64,000 nt of DNA from an uncultured Gemmiger sp. (GTDB lineage Bacteria; Bacillota; Clostridia; Oscillospirales; Ruminococcaceae), in assembly GCA_944388145.1 (NCBI GenBank), contig CALXHQ010000005.1:107495-171494 (forward strand), in the 5' to 3' direction. The stretch's first letter is position 1. Every line of letters begins with the position of its first letter. The position numbers and the translations under genes were made by a program. Under the pieces are notes generated by a model. The model worked only from the letters and a program-made list of their open reading frames with translations, was not told where the DNA came from and searched no databases. This document shows positions 51,075-59,664 of the stretch, piece by piece.

Positions 51075-51794
51075 TCATTCTCGGATCTCAATCAGGAACT
51101 TGCTGCTGCCCGCGGGGTAGTAGCTCCGGGCATACTCCACCCGGCGGCCGCGGCTGTCGTACCCCACCGAGTCCACATAGATGGCCGGCTCAAAGGGGGA
51201 AAGTTCCAGCGCAGCCGCCACCGGGGCCGGGGGCATCACCACCTCCAGCACGCGGCTGGCCCGGCAGACCTTCAGCCCCCGGGCCTCCAGCTGGCTGTAA
51301 AAGGAACTGTCGGTGAAATCCTGCTGCGCCATGTCCGGGAACAGGGCGTAAGGCACATAGACAGTGGTGTAAACCACCGGGCGGCCATTGTCAAACCCCT
51401 CCACCCGGCGCCGCCGCACCAGCCGGGTAACCTGGCTGCCGGCGGGCAGAGCCAGCTTTTCCCCCAGTTCGCCCGCACGCTGCACCGCCAGGTCCAGTAC
51501 CTCGGTGCGCAGGGTGCGGTGACTGTGGGCAGCTTCCTGATAATAGCTGGCCAGAAAGCTGGTGCTCTCATGCAGAAGTTTGGGTTGGGCCACAAAGGTG
51601 CCGCTGCCCTTGACCCGGACCAGCAGGCCTTCGCTTTGCAGCCGGGCCAGTGCCTGGCGCAGGGTGGGCCGGCTGACCCCCAGCGCGGCGGCCAGCTCAG
51701 TCTCTGCGGGCAGGCGTTCCCCCGCCTGGTACTGCCCCGCCTCGATGCGGCGGCGCAGTACTTCCATCACTTGCTGATAGCGGTTTTCGGCCAT
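51075..51794 (-). CDS. GntR-family (HutC/UTRA type) transcriptional regulator
   Basis: 239 residues. Winged HTH at about 3-70 (ERLPAETELAAALGVSRPTL, then RQALARLQSEGLL and VKGSGTFVA) and a UTRA ligand-binding domain (about 85-235) ending SYYPAGSSKFLIEIRE. ATG 51794 follows AAGGAGGAA. It is first in the mannosidase operon and divergent from manA. Palindromes with TGTA/TACA and TTTGT/ACAAA arms overlap both predicted -35 elements, so it probably represses both units and responds to a mannose phosphate. Confidence 0.9.
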   Translation of the reverse strand: MAENRYQQVMEVLRRRIEAGQYQAGERLPAETELAAALGVSRPTLRQALARLQSEGLLVRVKGSGTFVAQPKLLHESTSFLASYYQEAAHSHRTLRTEVLDLAVQRAGELGEKLALPAGSQVTRLVRRRRVEGFDNGRPVVYTTVYVPYALFPDMAQQDFTDSSFYSQLEARGLKVCRASRVLEVVMPPAPVAAALELSPFEPAIYVDSVGYDSRGRRVEYARSYYPAGSSKFLIEIRE

Positions 51795-51823
51795 AATGTT
51801 CCTCCTTCCGGGATTCTGGTTGC

Positions 51824-51911
51824 AGTATACACCCGTCGAACGGATTTGTAAATACACATTTTATCATATATCAAAATTTGTATTGACAAATTATCCAGAT
51901 CGCGCTACCCT
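51824..51911. promoter_or_regulatory. Divergent mannose-locus promoters and GntR operator candidates
   Basis: Minus strand (regulator operon): TTTACA (51847-51852), 17 bp, TATACT (51824-51829). Plus strand (manA): TTGACA (51883-51888), 17 bp, weak TACCCT (51906-51911). TGTAAATACA (51847-51856, arms TGTA/TACA) overlaps the first -35. AATTTGT-ATTG-ACAAATT (51875-51892) is a perfect 7-bp-arm palindrome over the second -35. Confidence 0.65.
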
Positions 51912-51943
51912 GTGGATAGCAAGCGCAGAAGGAGAGGATTTGT

Positions 51944-53677
51944 ATGTCTTTGCGCAGCGAGGAGATGCTGCATCCGGTCATTTCCATCCAGGCCCCCGCC
52001 GGCGCGGCCTGCCGGGGCACGATGGCCTGCACCGCCGCCCTGGCCCGGGCCTTGGCGGGACGGCAGCAGGTTACCGTGACGGTGGAATGTTACCCCGGCG
52101 TGGACCAGCAGGAAGTACTGGACCTGTTTTTGCCGCTGGGGTTTGACACAGTCATCCACGCCGATGACTGTGCTCTGCCGCCGGCGGAGCTGGATGCGGC
52201 ACTGGACCGTGACCTGACCGACGACCGGGTGTTCGGTATTTTCACAGTGCGCCGGCTGGCCGACTTTTACCCGCCTGACCGGCTGGCGGCCGCCCGCCAA
52301 AGCGTGGCCGACGGACGGCGGGTACTGGTGTACGGCGTGGGGGCCACGCTGGTGACGGAGGGAGATGTACTGGTATATGCCGACATCACCCGTTGGGAAC
52401 TGCAGCTGCGCTTTCGCCGCGGAGCTGACAACTGGCGCACCGCCCGCCGCGGCCTGCCCAGGCTGAGCAAATACAAACGGGGCTATTTTGCCGAGTGGCG
52501 CTGGGGCGACAAAGTCAAAAAGACCTGCCTGCCGGTGATGGATTTTTATCTGGATACCACCACCGGCGGGTCCCCTGCCCTGGCGGAGGGCGGGGCCTAT
52601 CGCTCGGCATTGGACCAGGCAGTGCGGCGGCCTTTTCGTTTGGTGCCCTACTATGACCCGGGCGTGTGGGGCGGCGACTGGATGAAACGAACCTTTGACC
52701 TGCCGGAAAACGGCAGCAACTATGCCTGGAGTTTTGACGGAGTGCCTGAGGAAAACAGCCTGCTGCTGGGCTTTGGCGAGACTGTGCTGGAAACGCCGGC
52801 TGTCAACCTGGTGTTTGCCCGCCCGCGGGAACTGCTGGGGGAACGGGTACACGCCCGCTTTGGCACCGAGTTCCCGATCCGGTTTGACATGCTGGATACC
52901 ATCCACGGGCAGAACCTGTCGCTGCAGGTACATCCGCTGACCGAGTATATCCAGGACACCTTCAATATGCGCTACACCCAGGACGAGAGCTATTACATTC
53001 TGGACACTGCGGGCGAGGAGGGCAGCGTCTGGCTGGGAATCCGCACCGGCACCGACCCCGCCGCCATGGCCGACGCCCTGCGCCGCGCCCAGGCAGGCGG
53101 CGCCCCCTTTGACGCAGCCCGCTATGTCAACTGCTTCCCGGTAAAAAAGCACGACCATGTGCTGATCCCCGCCGGTACCGTGCACGGGTCCGGCGCGGGC
53201 ACAATGGTGCTGGAGATCAGCGCCACCCCCTACATTTTCACCTTTAAGCTGTGGGACTGGGGGCGGGTGGACCTGGACGGCAAACCCCGCCCCATCCACC
53301 TGGACCACGGGCTGGCCAATATCCAGTGGGACCGGGATACCGACTACTGCCGCCGGAATCTGCTCCGCCAGGACAGGCTGGTCCTGGAAGGGCCGGACGG
53401 CACCGTGACCATGACCGGACTGGCTGAGCGGGAATTCATCGACACCTTCCGCCTGACCACCGCCCGGTCCCTGCTGCTGCCCCGGGACGGCAGCGTGCAC
53501 ATGCTCAACCTGGTAGAGGGGGAGGAAGCCCGCATCACCAGCCCGGACGGCACTTTTGCACCTTTCACCGTACACTACGCCCAGACCTTTATCCTGCCCG
53601 AGGCTGCCGGCGCTTACCGGCTGGAATCGCCCTCCGGTCAGACTGTCCGCGCCATTCTGGCACGGGTGCGGCGCTGA
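51944..53677 (+). CDS. manA: Class I mannose-6-phosphate isomerase with degenerate kinase-like N-terminal domain
   Basis: 577 residues, roughly 200 longer than a plain PMI. The C-terminal cupin part (about 230-577) holds zinc ligands Q and H in LSLQVHP, E in QDESYYIL and H in AGTVHGSG, plus the sugar-binding EISATPYIF. It interconverts mannose-6-P and fructose-6-P. Residues 1-220 resemble a nucleoside/uridine-kinase fold, but the P-loop region (IQAPAGAACRGTM) lacks GKT/S, so it is presumably not catalytic. ATG 51944 follows AGAAGGAGAGG. Divergent from the GntR-ROK-mannosidase operon, completing mannose entry to glycolysis. Confidence 0.9.
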   Translation: MSLRSEEMLHPVISIQAPAGAACRGTMACTAALARALAGRQQVTVTVECYPGVDQQEVLDLFLPLGFDTVIHADDCALPPAELDAALDRDLTDDRVFGIFTVRRLADFYPPDRLAAARQSVADGRRVLVYGVGATLVTEGDVLVYADITRWELQLRFRRGADNWRTARRGLPRLSKYKRGYFAEWRWGDKVKKTCLPVMDFYLDTTTGGSPALAEGGAYRSALDQAVRRPFRLVPYYDPGVWGGDWMKRTFDLPENGSNYAWSFDGVPEENSLLLGFGETVLETPAVNLVFARPRELLGERVHARFGTEFPIRFDMLDTIHGQNLSLQVHPLTEYIQDTFNMRYTQDESYYILDTAGEEGSVWLGIRTGTDPAAMADALRRAQAGGAPFDAARYVNCFPVKKHDHVLIPAGTVHGSGAGTMVLEISATPYIFTFKLWDWGRVDLDGKPRPIHLDHGLANIQWDRDTDYCRRNLLRQDRLVLEGPDGTVTMTGLAEREFIDTFRLTTARSLLLPRDGSVHMLNLVEGEEARITSPDGTFAPFTVHYAQTFILPEAAGAYRLESPSGQTVRAILARVRR

Positions 53678-53709
53678 GCACGCAGCAATTTCAACTTTTT
53701 CCTTCCTTT

Positions 53710-53745
53710 CCGGTCCGCCCGAGTTTCGCCGCGGACCGGTTTTTT
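53710..53745 (+). terminator. Intrinsic terminator after manA
   Basis: Perfect 9-bp stem (53710-53718 with 53731-53739), 12-nt loop, then six Ts. Confidence 0.85.
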
Positions 53746-53818
53746 CGTCCTGTTTTGCCATTTTTCCCGCCTTTTGGTCATAATCATCCCAAACAGGACA
53801 AATTCTCCCCCGGTTTTC

Positions 53819-53847
53819 TTGATGCTGCCAGACGCATTTGCTATAAT
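53819..53847 (+). promoter_or_regulatory. Promoter of the phosphatase-kinase-exporter operon
   Basis: TTGATG (53819-53824), 17-bp spacer, TATAAT (53842-53847) with TGC directly before it (extended -10). About 59 bp ahead of the GTG start. Confidence 0.8.
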
Positions 53848-53905
53848 GGCAATAACAGATTTTTCGGGTCCGCCTGCACGGCGCGGGCGGAAGGGAGGCA
53901 GCACG

Positions 53906-54682
53906 GTGAAATATCAGGTCGCCTATTCCTGCATCAGCGATGTGGGGCTGCTTCGCAGCGACAACCAGGACAATTTTGTCTGCAACGGCAGATATCTGGA
54001 CGGCAGACCCATACGGCTGCCGATGTCCGGCACCCTGCAGCCGGAAGCTCCCGTGGCTGTGGGCGTCTTTGACGGACTGGGGGGCGAGGATTGCGGCGCG
54101 GTGGCGTCCCGCCTGGCGGCCGCCGCGGCGGCGGGATATGCCTTCGGCCACGACCCGGTGAAGGGTGTGGCCCGCTACTGCCGGGACGCCAATGCCGAGA
54201 TTTGCAGCTGGGTGGGCCCGCTGGGCATCTCCGCTATGGGCACCACGGTGGCCATGCTGGTGTTCGCCCCGCGGGAGATCGTGCTGTGCAACATCGGCGA
54301 CAGCAAGATTTTTCGCTTTGACGGCAGTACCTTGCAGCAGATCTCCCGCGATCATCTGGCGGTGGCAGCCTACGGCGTCAAGCCGCCGCTCTCTCAGAAT
54401 CTGGGTATCCCCCCGACTGAACTGGAAATTGAACCCTACATTGCCCATGGTGCCTACCGGGCCGGTGATCTGTACCTGATTTGCTCGGACGGGCTGACCG
54501 ATATGGTTTCCACACAGGATATCGCCCGCATTCTGGCGGGGCAGTCGTTTGAAACTGCGGCTCAAACGCTGCTGCGCCAGGCGCTGGACAATGGCGGGCG
54601 GGACAATGTGACCATTCTTCTCTGCCAGGTTCGGCGGGCCCCGGGGTGGCTGGCCGGGCTGTGCAGGCACAACAAGGTGTGA
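53906..54682 (+). CDS. PP2C-family (PPM) serine/threonine protein phosphatase
   Basis: 258 residues. Metal-binding motifs of the PPM family in order: RSDNQDN (about 20), VFDGLGGED (about 54), GTTVAM, GDSKIFRFDG, CSDGLTD (about 193) and GGRDNVT (about 232). Cytoplasmic, no membrane segment. It would remove phosphates placed by the kinase encoded next (8-bp gap). Start GTG at 53906 with AAGGGAGG upstream; ATGs further upstream have no site. First gene of a three-gene operon. It resembles the Stp/PrkC pairing of Firmicutes but is linked here to an FHA-containing exporter instead of translation or wall genes. Confidence 0.92.
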   Translation: MKYQVAYSCISDVGLLRSDNQDNFVCNGRYLDGRPIRLPMSGTLQPEAPVAVGVFDGLGGEDCGAVASRLAAAAAAGYAFGHDPVKGVARYCRDANAEICSWVGPLGISAMGTTVAMLVFAPREIVLCNIGDSKIFRFDGSTLQQISRDHLAVAAYGVKPPLSQNLGIPPTELEIEPYIAHGAYRAGDLYLICSDGLTDMVSTQDIARILAGQSFETAAQTLLRQALDNGGRDNVTILLCQVRRAPGWLAGLCRHNKV

Positions 54683-54690
54683 GGTGTAAC

Positions 54691-57195
54691 ATGATGACAA
54701 CGGACGTGCTGAGCGGCGTGTGGCCGGAATGGCAAATTGAGCAGCTGCTGGGGCGCGGCTCCTTCGGGGCTGTCTACCGGGCAGTGCGGCGGGACCACAA
54801 TGTACAGAGCTATGCGGCGATCAAGGTGATCTCCATCCCGCAGGATGCCTCAGAGGTGGACTCGCTGCGATCGGAGGGGCTGAACCTGAACGCCACCCGG
54901 ACCTATCTCCAGGGCATTGTCAACGACTTTGTCAGCGAGATCCAGCTGATGGAATCGCTGAAGGGCATCCAGAACATTGTCAGCGTGGAAGACTACAAGG
55001 TGGTGGAGAAAACCGGCGAGATCGGATGGAACATTTACATCCGCATGGAACTGCTGACCCCCTTCAACACCTATCTGCGGGACCGGCAGCTCACCGAGCA
55101 GCAGGTCATCAAACTGGGCTGCGATATCTGTACCGCGCTGGAAATCTGCGGAAAGCGCAATATCATCCACCGGGACATCAAGCCGGAGAACATCTTCCTC
55201 AACGATTTCGGCTATTTCAAGCTGGGCGATTTCGGCATTGCCCGCAAACTGGAAAACATGACCGGCGGCCTTTCCCAGAAAGGCACCTACAACTATATGG
55301 CTCCCGAGGTGGCCAACGGCCGGGAGTACGATGCCCGGGTGGACATCTACTCGCTGGGCATCGTGCTGTACCGGCTGCTCAACGGCAACCGGCTGCCCTT
55401 TTTGGACAATGCGCAGCAGCTGATGAACCCCAACGCCCGCCGGACTGCGGTGGATCGCCGCCTGCGGGGCGACCCGCTGCCCCCGCCCTGCAATGCTTCG
55501 CCCGCCATGGCAGACCTGGTGCTGCGGGCCTGCGCCTACCGGCCGGAGGACCGGTTTGCCACCGCCACTGAGATGAAACAGGCCCTGCTGAGCGTGGCCA
55601 ACGGCAGTTACCGCATCACCGGCGCCGGGCGCAGCGGCACCGTCGGGGTGCGAAAGCCTGACGGGAACCGCAGTACCGGCCGCCAGCAGATCGACACCTT
55701 TGCCAAGCCCCGCAAAAAGAGCAAACTGCCGGTGGTGCTGGGCATGGCAGCCATTTTTCTGGCGCTGGTTGCGGCAGGGCTTTTTCTGGCTGTGCAGCTC
55801 TACACCGGCAGCCGGTCCGGCGGTGGGTCGGGCAGCGGCGTGGCCTCCTCCGGCACATCAGCCTCGCTGCCGCCGGAGGAAGGTGATTTCACCCGCGACG
55901 AGCAGGAGGAGATCAGCGCCATCCTGGAAAGCGCCCGGCAATTGGCTGACGGCGGCGACTATGCCGCTGCGCTGGCCAAAGTGCAGACCGGGCTGGTGCG
56001 CTACCCGGCCTCCACCCAGCTGCAGGCCAAGGCGGACGAGTACACCGCCGCCCGCGATGACCAGCTGAAAAACGATGCACTGACTGATGCGGCCGCCAAG
56101 GCCAACAGCGGGGACTACCCCGGCGCCATTGATGCCCTGGACCAGGCCATCACTACAGTGGGTGAGGACGCCGACCTGGCCGCCAAACGGCAGGAATACG
56201 CCGACTCCTACACCGCGGATGTGGTCAGCCAGACCAATACCCTGCTGGACGAGGGCAAATACTCGGAGGCAAACGGCGTGCTGTCCAGTGCCCTGCAGCA
56301 GCTGCCCGGCAATTCCACCCTGCTGGCTCAGCAGCGGAACATCCAGTCTGCCACACCGCAGCTGTTCCTGTCCGTCTGCCCGCCGTATCAGAGTGACCGC
56401 CGGTGTGGGACGCACACCGACAGCGATTCCTTCACCATGGGCGGCGAGCTCTACCATGACGGCATCACCATGGAGATCTTCGAGGGCGGCTCCTGGTTCC
56501 TGGCCAACCTGAACAAGCAGTATGCGGAGCTGTCGTTCGCTTTGGGGCACGTGGACAACACCGGCATGACCGACGTCACTCTGACCGTCTACCTGGACGG
56601 CGTACTGTACAACACCTACACGGTGGTCAGCTCTGCCCTGCCCCAGCAGGTGACCATCCCGGTGACCGGCGTTTCCCAGCTGCGGATCACCGCAAATTAC
56701 AACGATTACAACGGTTACCCCACCATCGGCCTGGGCAACATGACCGTCAAGGCCGACCCCAATGCCACCAGCACCGCTCCCACCCCAGACCCGGAGGCAA
56801 AGGCACTGGTGCAGGTCTGCCCACCCTATGAGCTGGAGCGCCACAGCGCCATGCACACCGACACCGACACAGTGAACATGGCCGGGCAGCAGTACCGCAA
56901 CAGCATCACCATGGAGATCTTCGAGGGCGGCTCCTGGTTTCTGACCAATCTGAAGGGCCAGTACAGCGAGATCCAGTTTGACCTGGGCCATGTGGACGGC
57001 ACCGGCATGACGGATGTGACGCTTTCTGTCTATCTGGACGACGTGTTGTACACTTCCTATACTGTCGGCTGTTACAGCCTGCCCCAGCACATCACCCTGC
57101 CGGTGACCGGCGCCACTCAGCTGCGGATCACCGCAGCTTACACCGAGTACAACGGTTACCCAACCATCTGCCTGGGCAATATCACCATCAAATAA
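54691..57195 (+). CDS. Transmembrane Ser/Thr protein kinase with duplicated extracellular modules
   Basis: 834 residues. Hanks-type kinase domain (about 15-285): glycine loop GRGSFGAVY (about 20), lysine in AAIKV, HRDIKPEN (about 159), GDFGIAR (about 179), MAPE. One membrane helix (about 345-368) follows a basic linker. Outside come a helical, TPR-like segment (about 390-540) and two copies of a ~125-residue beta domain (about 562-690 and 709-834), each with VCPPY at its start, TMEIFEGGSWFL, GHVD.TGMTDVTL and YNGYPTI. The copies resemble NPCBM-type carbohydrate-binding modules. PASTA repeats of PrkC are absent. It probably senses a wall or glycan ligand and phosphorylates the FHA exporter encoded next. 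Confidence 0.92.
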   Translation: MMTTDVLSGVWPEWQIEQLLGRGSFGAVYRAVRRDHNVQSYAAIKVISIPQDASEVDSLRSEGLNLNATRTYLQGIVNDFVSEIQLMESLKGIQNIVSVEDYKVVEKTGEIGWNIYIRMELLTPFNTYLRDRQLTEQQVIKLGCDICTALEICGKRNIIHRDIKPENIFLNDFGYFKLGDFGIARKLENMTGGLSQKGTYNYMAPEVANGREYDARVDIYSLGIVLYRLLNGNRLPFLDNAQQLMNPNARRTAVDRRLRGDPLPPPCNASPAMADLVLRACAYRPEDRFATATEMKQALLSVANGSYRITGAGRSGTVGVRKPDGNRSTGRQQIDTFAKPRKKSKLPVVLGMAAIFLALVAAGLFLAVQLYTGSRSGGGSGSGVASSGTSASLPPEEGDFTRDEQEEISAILESARQLADGGDYAAALAKVQTGLVRYPASTQLQAKADEYTAARDDQLKNDALTDAAAKANSGDYPGAIDALDQAITTVGEDADLAAKRQEYADSYTADVVSQTNTLLDEGKYSEANGVLSSALQQLPGNSTLLAQQRNIQSATPQLFLSVCPPYQSDRRCGTHTDSDSFTMGGELYHDGITMEIFEGGSWFLANLNKQYAELSFALGHVDNTGMTDVTLTVYLDGVLYNTYTVVSSALPQQVTIPVTGVSQLRITANYNDYNGYPTIGLGNMTVKADPNATSTAPTPDPEAKALVQVCPPYELERHSAMHTDTDTVNMAGQQYRNSITMEIFEGGSWFLTNLKGQYSEIQFDLGHVDGTGMTDVTLSVYLDDVLYTSYTVGCYSLPQHITLPVTGATQLRITAAYTEYNGYPTICLGNITIK

Positions 57196-57211
57196 AGGGG
57201 GTTGGCAGTTT

Positions 57212-59578
57212 ATGGAATTGAGCGACAAAACAGCTTTTTACACCGGAGACCGCACCGTCATGGGCGGCCTTGATGACACCGCCGGCAAGCTGGCCAGCTC
57301 TCAGGTGACCATTTTTGACGGCACTGAGCCCCCGCGCCTGTACCTGCTGAACCGGTTCGGCAAGGATATGGTCTATTTCGGGCGGGACCCACGCAACGAC
57401 ATTGTGCTGAGTTCCCCCATCGCCTCCGCCTTTCACGGACGTTTCATCCGCCGGGGCGGTGTCTGGAGCATCGAGGACAAGGCGGCCTATCAGGGTCAGG
57501 GCAGCACCAACGGCCTGATCTACAACAACTGCGCCGTCACCGCCCGGGTGGTGGCCGACGGTGATTTTATCCGCATTGATGACGGCGTGGAACCGGTGCC
57601 TTCCGGGGTGCTGTTCGTCTTTACCGCAGCCGGGTCAGGCAACCAGTGGCGCACTGTCCCGCTGAACGGCAAACCCACCCTGACCATCGGCCGGGAGGAG
57701 GGCTGCGATATTCAGCTGCCCCACATCTCGGTCTCCAAGCGCCACGCCTGGATTGCCCGGGAGGCAGACGGCTTTTATCTTTACGACCATCGCAGCACCA
57801 ACGGTGTCATTGTCAACGGGCGCCGGGTGCGGGGACGCATCCGTTTGCACGACAAGGACATCATCTCCATCACCAACTCCAAGCTGATCTTCACCAGCAC
57901 TGAGGTGCACTACTGCTGCTTCCGCAGCGGCATCTCGGTGGACGCTGCCGACGTGGTGATCCGCCGCGGACACGGCCGCCGCTCCTTCATCACCTGCAAC
58001 CATGTCAGCCTGAACATCCGCCCCGGTGAGCTGGTGGCCATCATCGGCGGGTCCGGCGCAGGCAAGTCCACCATCCTGAACTGCCTGTGCGGCTACCTGA
58101 AGCCTGCCGAGGGCTCGGTGTACATCAACGGCATCAGCCTGTACCAAAATTTTGACTCACTGAAAAAGCTGATCGGCTATGTACCCCAGTCAGACATTGT
58201 CTACGACAATCTGACCTTGTACGATATGCTGGCTTACACCGCCCGTCTGCGGCTGCCCCGGGACACCACCCCCCAGGAGCGGGAGGCCGCCATCGACCGG
58301 GCCATCCAGATGGTGGAGCTGACCGAAAAACGCGGCAGCCTGATCCGCTCACTCAGCGGCGGCCAGCGCAAGCGTGCCAGCATTGCGGTGGAGCTTCTGT
58401 CCGACCCCAACCTGCTGTTTCTGGACGAGCCGGCTTCCGGCCTGGACCCCGGCACTGAGCGCAACCTGATGCAGTCGCTGCGGCGAATGGCCTGCAACGG
58501 CAAGACAGTGATCCTGGTCACCCACAGCACCCTGCAGCTGAAGCTGTGCGACAAGATCGTCTTTATGGGCAAGGGCGGCAACCTGTGCTTTTACGGCAGC
58601 TATGACGAGGCACTGAAGTTTTTCGGCGTGTCGGACGTGGTGGACGTGTACAACATGATCACCGAGCAGGCCCCCCAGTGGAGCGCCCGCTTCCGCCAGG
58701 TGCGGCCGCCGGTGCCCCACACCCGCCCCGCCGCCGCATTAACCCGCCGCACGGAGCAAAACATCCCCCGCCAGCTGGGTGTGCTGTGCGGGCGGTATCT
58801 CAAGCTGGTGACCAACGACCGCCAGCGTCTGCTGTTACTGCTGGTTCAGGCGCCCCTGCTGGCTGCTCTGATCTCACTGGTGGCGGACGGCAACCAGTTT
58901 GAACAGTATGAGATGACCAAAAGCCTGCTGTTTGCGCTGTCCTGTTCGGCTTTCTGGGTGGGCATGCTGAACGCTATCCAGGAAGTGTGCAAGGAGCGCA
59001 GCATCCTGAAGCGGGAGTACATGACCGGCCTATCACTGACTTCCTACCTGATGTCCAAAATCCTGGTGCTGGGCCTGTTGTGCCTGGTGCAAAGCCTGAT
59101 GATTGTCACCGTCTTTTCGCTGATGGTGGGCCTGCCGGAGGAAGGGCTGATCATGTTTCCCTATCTGGAGCTGTTGATCACCGCCTTTTTGACGGCGGTG
59201 GCATCGGCCGCTATGGGCCTGTTTGTCTCCTCGCTGTTCACCAATGCCGACCGGGCCATGACAGTGGCGCCGCTGCTGCTGATGCCGCAAATCCTGTTTT
59301 CCGGCCTGATCTTCAAGCTGGACGGTGCCACTGAGATCATCTCCTGGTTTGCCGTTTGCCGCTGGAGCATGGAGGGCTTTGGCACCACCGCCAACCTGAA
59401 CGACCTGCCCATGAAGCTGCAGCAGCAGGGCATCATGATCCCCCACGAGGCAGAGGATTTCTTCGACTTTACAGTGCCGCATATGCTGCTGGCCTGGGCG
59501 ATTCTTGTGGTGTTCGTGCTGGGCTTCCTTGCATTGGCGCGGCTGGTTCTGGCCCGTATCAGCAAGGAGAGCGCCTGA
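57212..59578 (+). CDS. ABC transporter with two N-terminal FHA domains (ABCG/Rv1747-like)
   Basis: 788 residues. Two forkhead-associated domains (phosphothreonine readers): first about 50-120 (FGRDPRNDIVLSS), second about 150-225 (TIGREEGCDIQLPHISVSKRHA, then DHRSTNGVIVNG). Then an ABCG-type ATPase with Walker A GGSGAGKST (about 279), signature LSGGQRKR (about 381) and LLFLDEPASGLDPGT. The C-terminal ABC2 membrane domain (about 560-788) has about six helices. The layout equals mycobacterial Rv1747, an exporter regulated by kinase PknF through its FHA domains. It is 16 bp behind the kinase gene. Export substrate unknown; lipid or wall glycoconjugate is plausible. Confidence 0.93.
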   Translation: MELSDKTAFYTGDRTVMGGLDDTAGKLASSQVTIFDGTEPPRLYLLNRFGKDMVYFGRDPRNDIVLSSPIASAFHGRFIRRGGVWSIEDKAAYQGQGSTNGLIYNNCAVTARVVADGDFIRIDDGVEPVPSGVLFVFTAAGSGNQWRTVPLNGKPTLTIGREEGCDIQLPHISVSKRHAWIAREADGFYLYDHRSTNGVIVNGRRVRGRIRLHDKDIISITNSKLIFTSTEVHYCCFRSGISVDAADVVIRRGHGRRSFITCNHVSLNIRPGELVAIIGGSGAGKSTILNCLCGYLKPAEGSVYINGISLYQNFDSLKKLIGYVPQSDIVYDNLTLYDMLAYTARLRLPRDTTPQEREAAIDRAIQMVELTEKRGSLIRSLSGGQRKRASIAVELLSDPNLLFLDEPASGLDPGTERNLMQSLRRMACNGKTVILVTHSTLQLKLCDKIVFMGKGGNLCFYGSYDEALKFFGVSDVVDVYNMITEQAPQWSARFRQVRPPVPHTRPAAALTRRTEQNIPRQLGVLCGRYLKLVTNDRQRLLLLLVQAPLLAALISLVADGNQFEQYEMTKSLLFALSCSAFWVGMLNAIQEVCKERSILKREYMTGLSLTSYLMSKILVLGLLCLVQSLMIVTVFSLMVGLPEEGLIMFPYLELLITAFLTAVASAAMGLFVSSLFTNADRAMTVAPLLLMPQILFSGLIFKLDGATEIISWFAVCRWSMEGFGTTANLNDLPMKLQQQGIMIPHEAEDFFDFTVPHMLLAWAILVVFVLGFLALARLVLARISKESA

Positions 59579-59604
59579 GGGGAGCGTACCGGATCACAAA
59601 AAGC

Positions 59605-59660
59605 AAGGGCGCAGCGCGTCCGGGATTTCTTTCCCGAAAGCGTGCTGCGCCCTTTTTTAT
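59605..59660. terminator. Bidirectional terminator between exporter and pullulanase genes
   Basis: Outer stem AAGGGCGCAGC/GCTGCGCCCTT (59605-59615 with 59644-59654), inner CGGGA/TCCCG pairing, then Ts to 59658; matching As lie on the other side. Confidence 0.85.
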
Positions 59661-59664
59661 TGTG

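Noticed and set aside
45305-54700. Long minus-strand frames opposite the alpha-galactosidase, manA and phosphatase genes
   Set aside because: Same cause: codon-position GC bias opens the opposite strand. No motifs or ribosome-binding sites support them.
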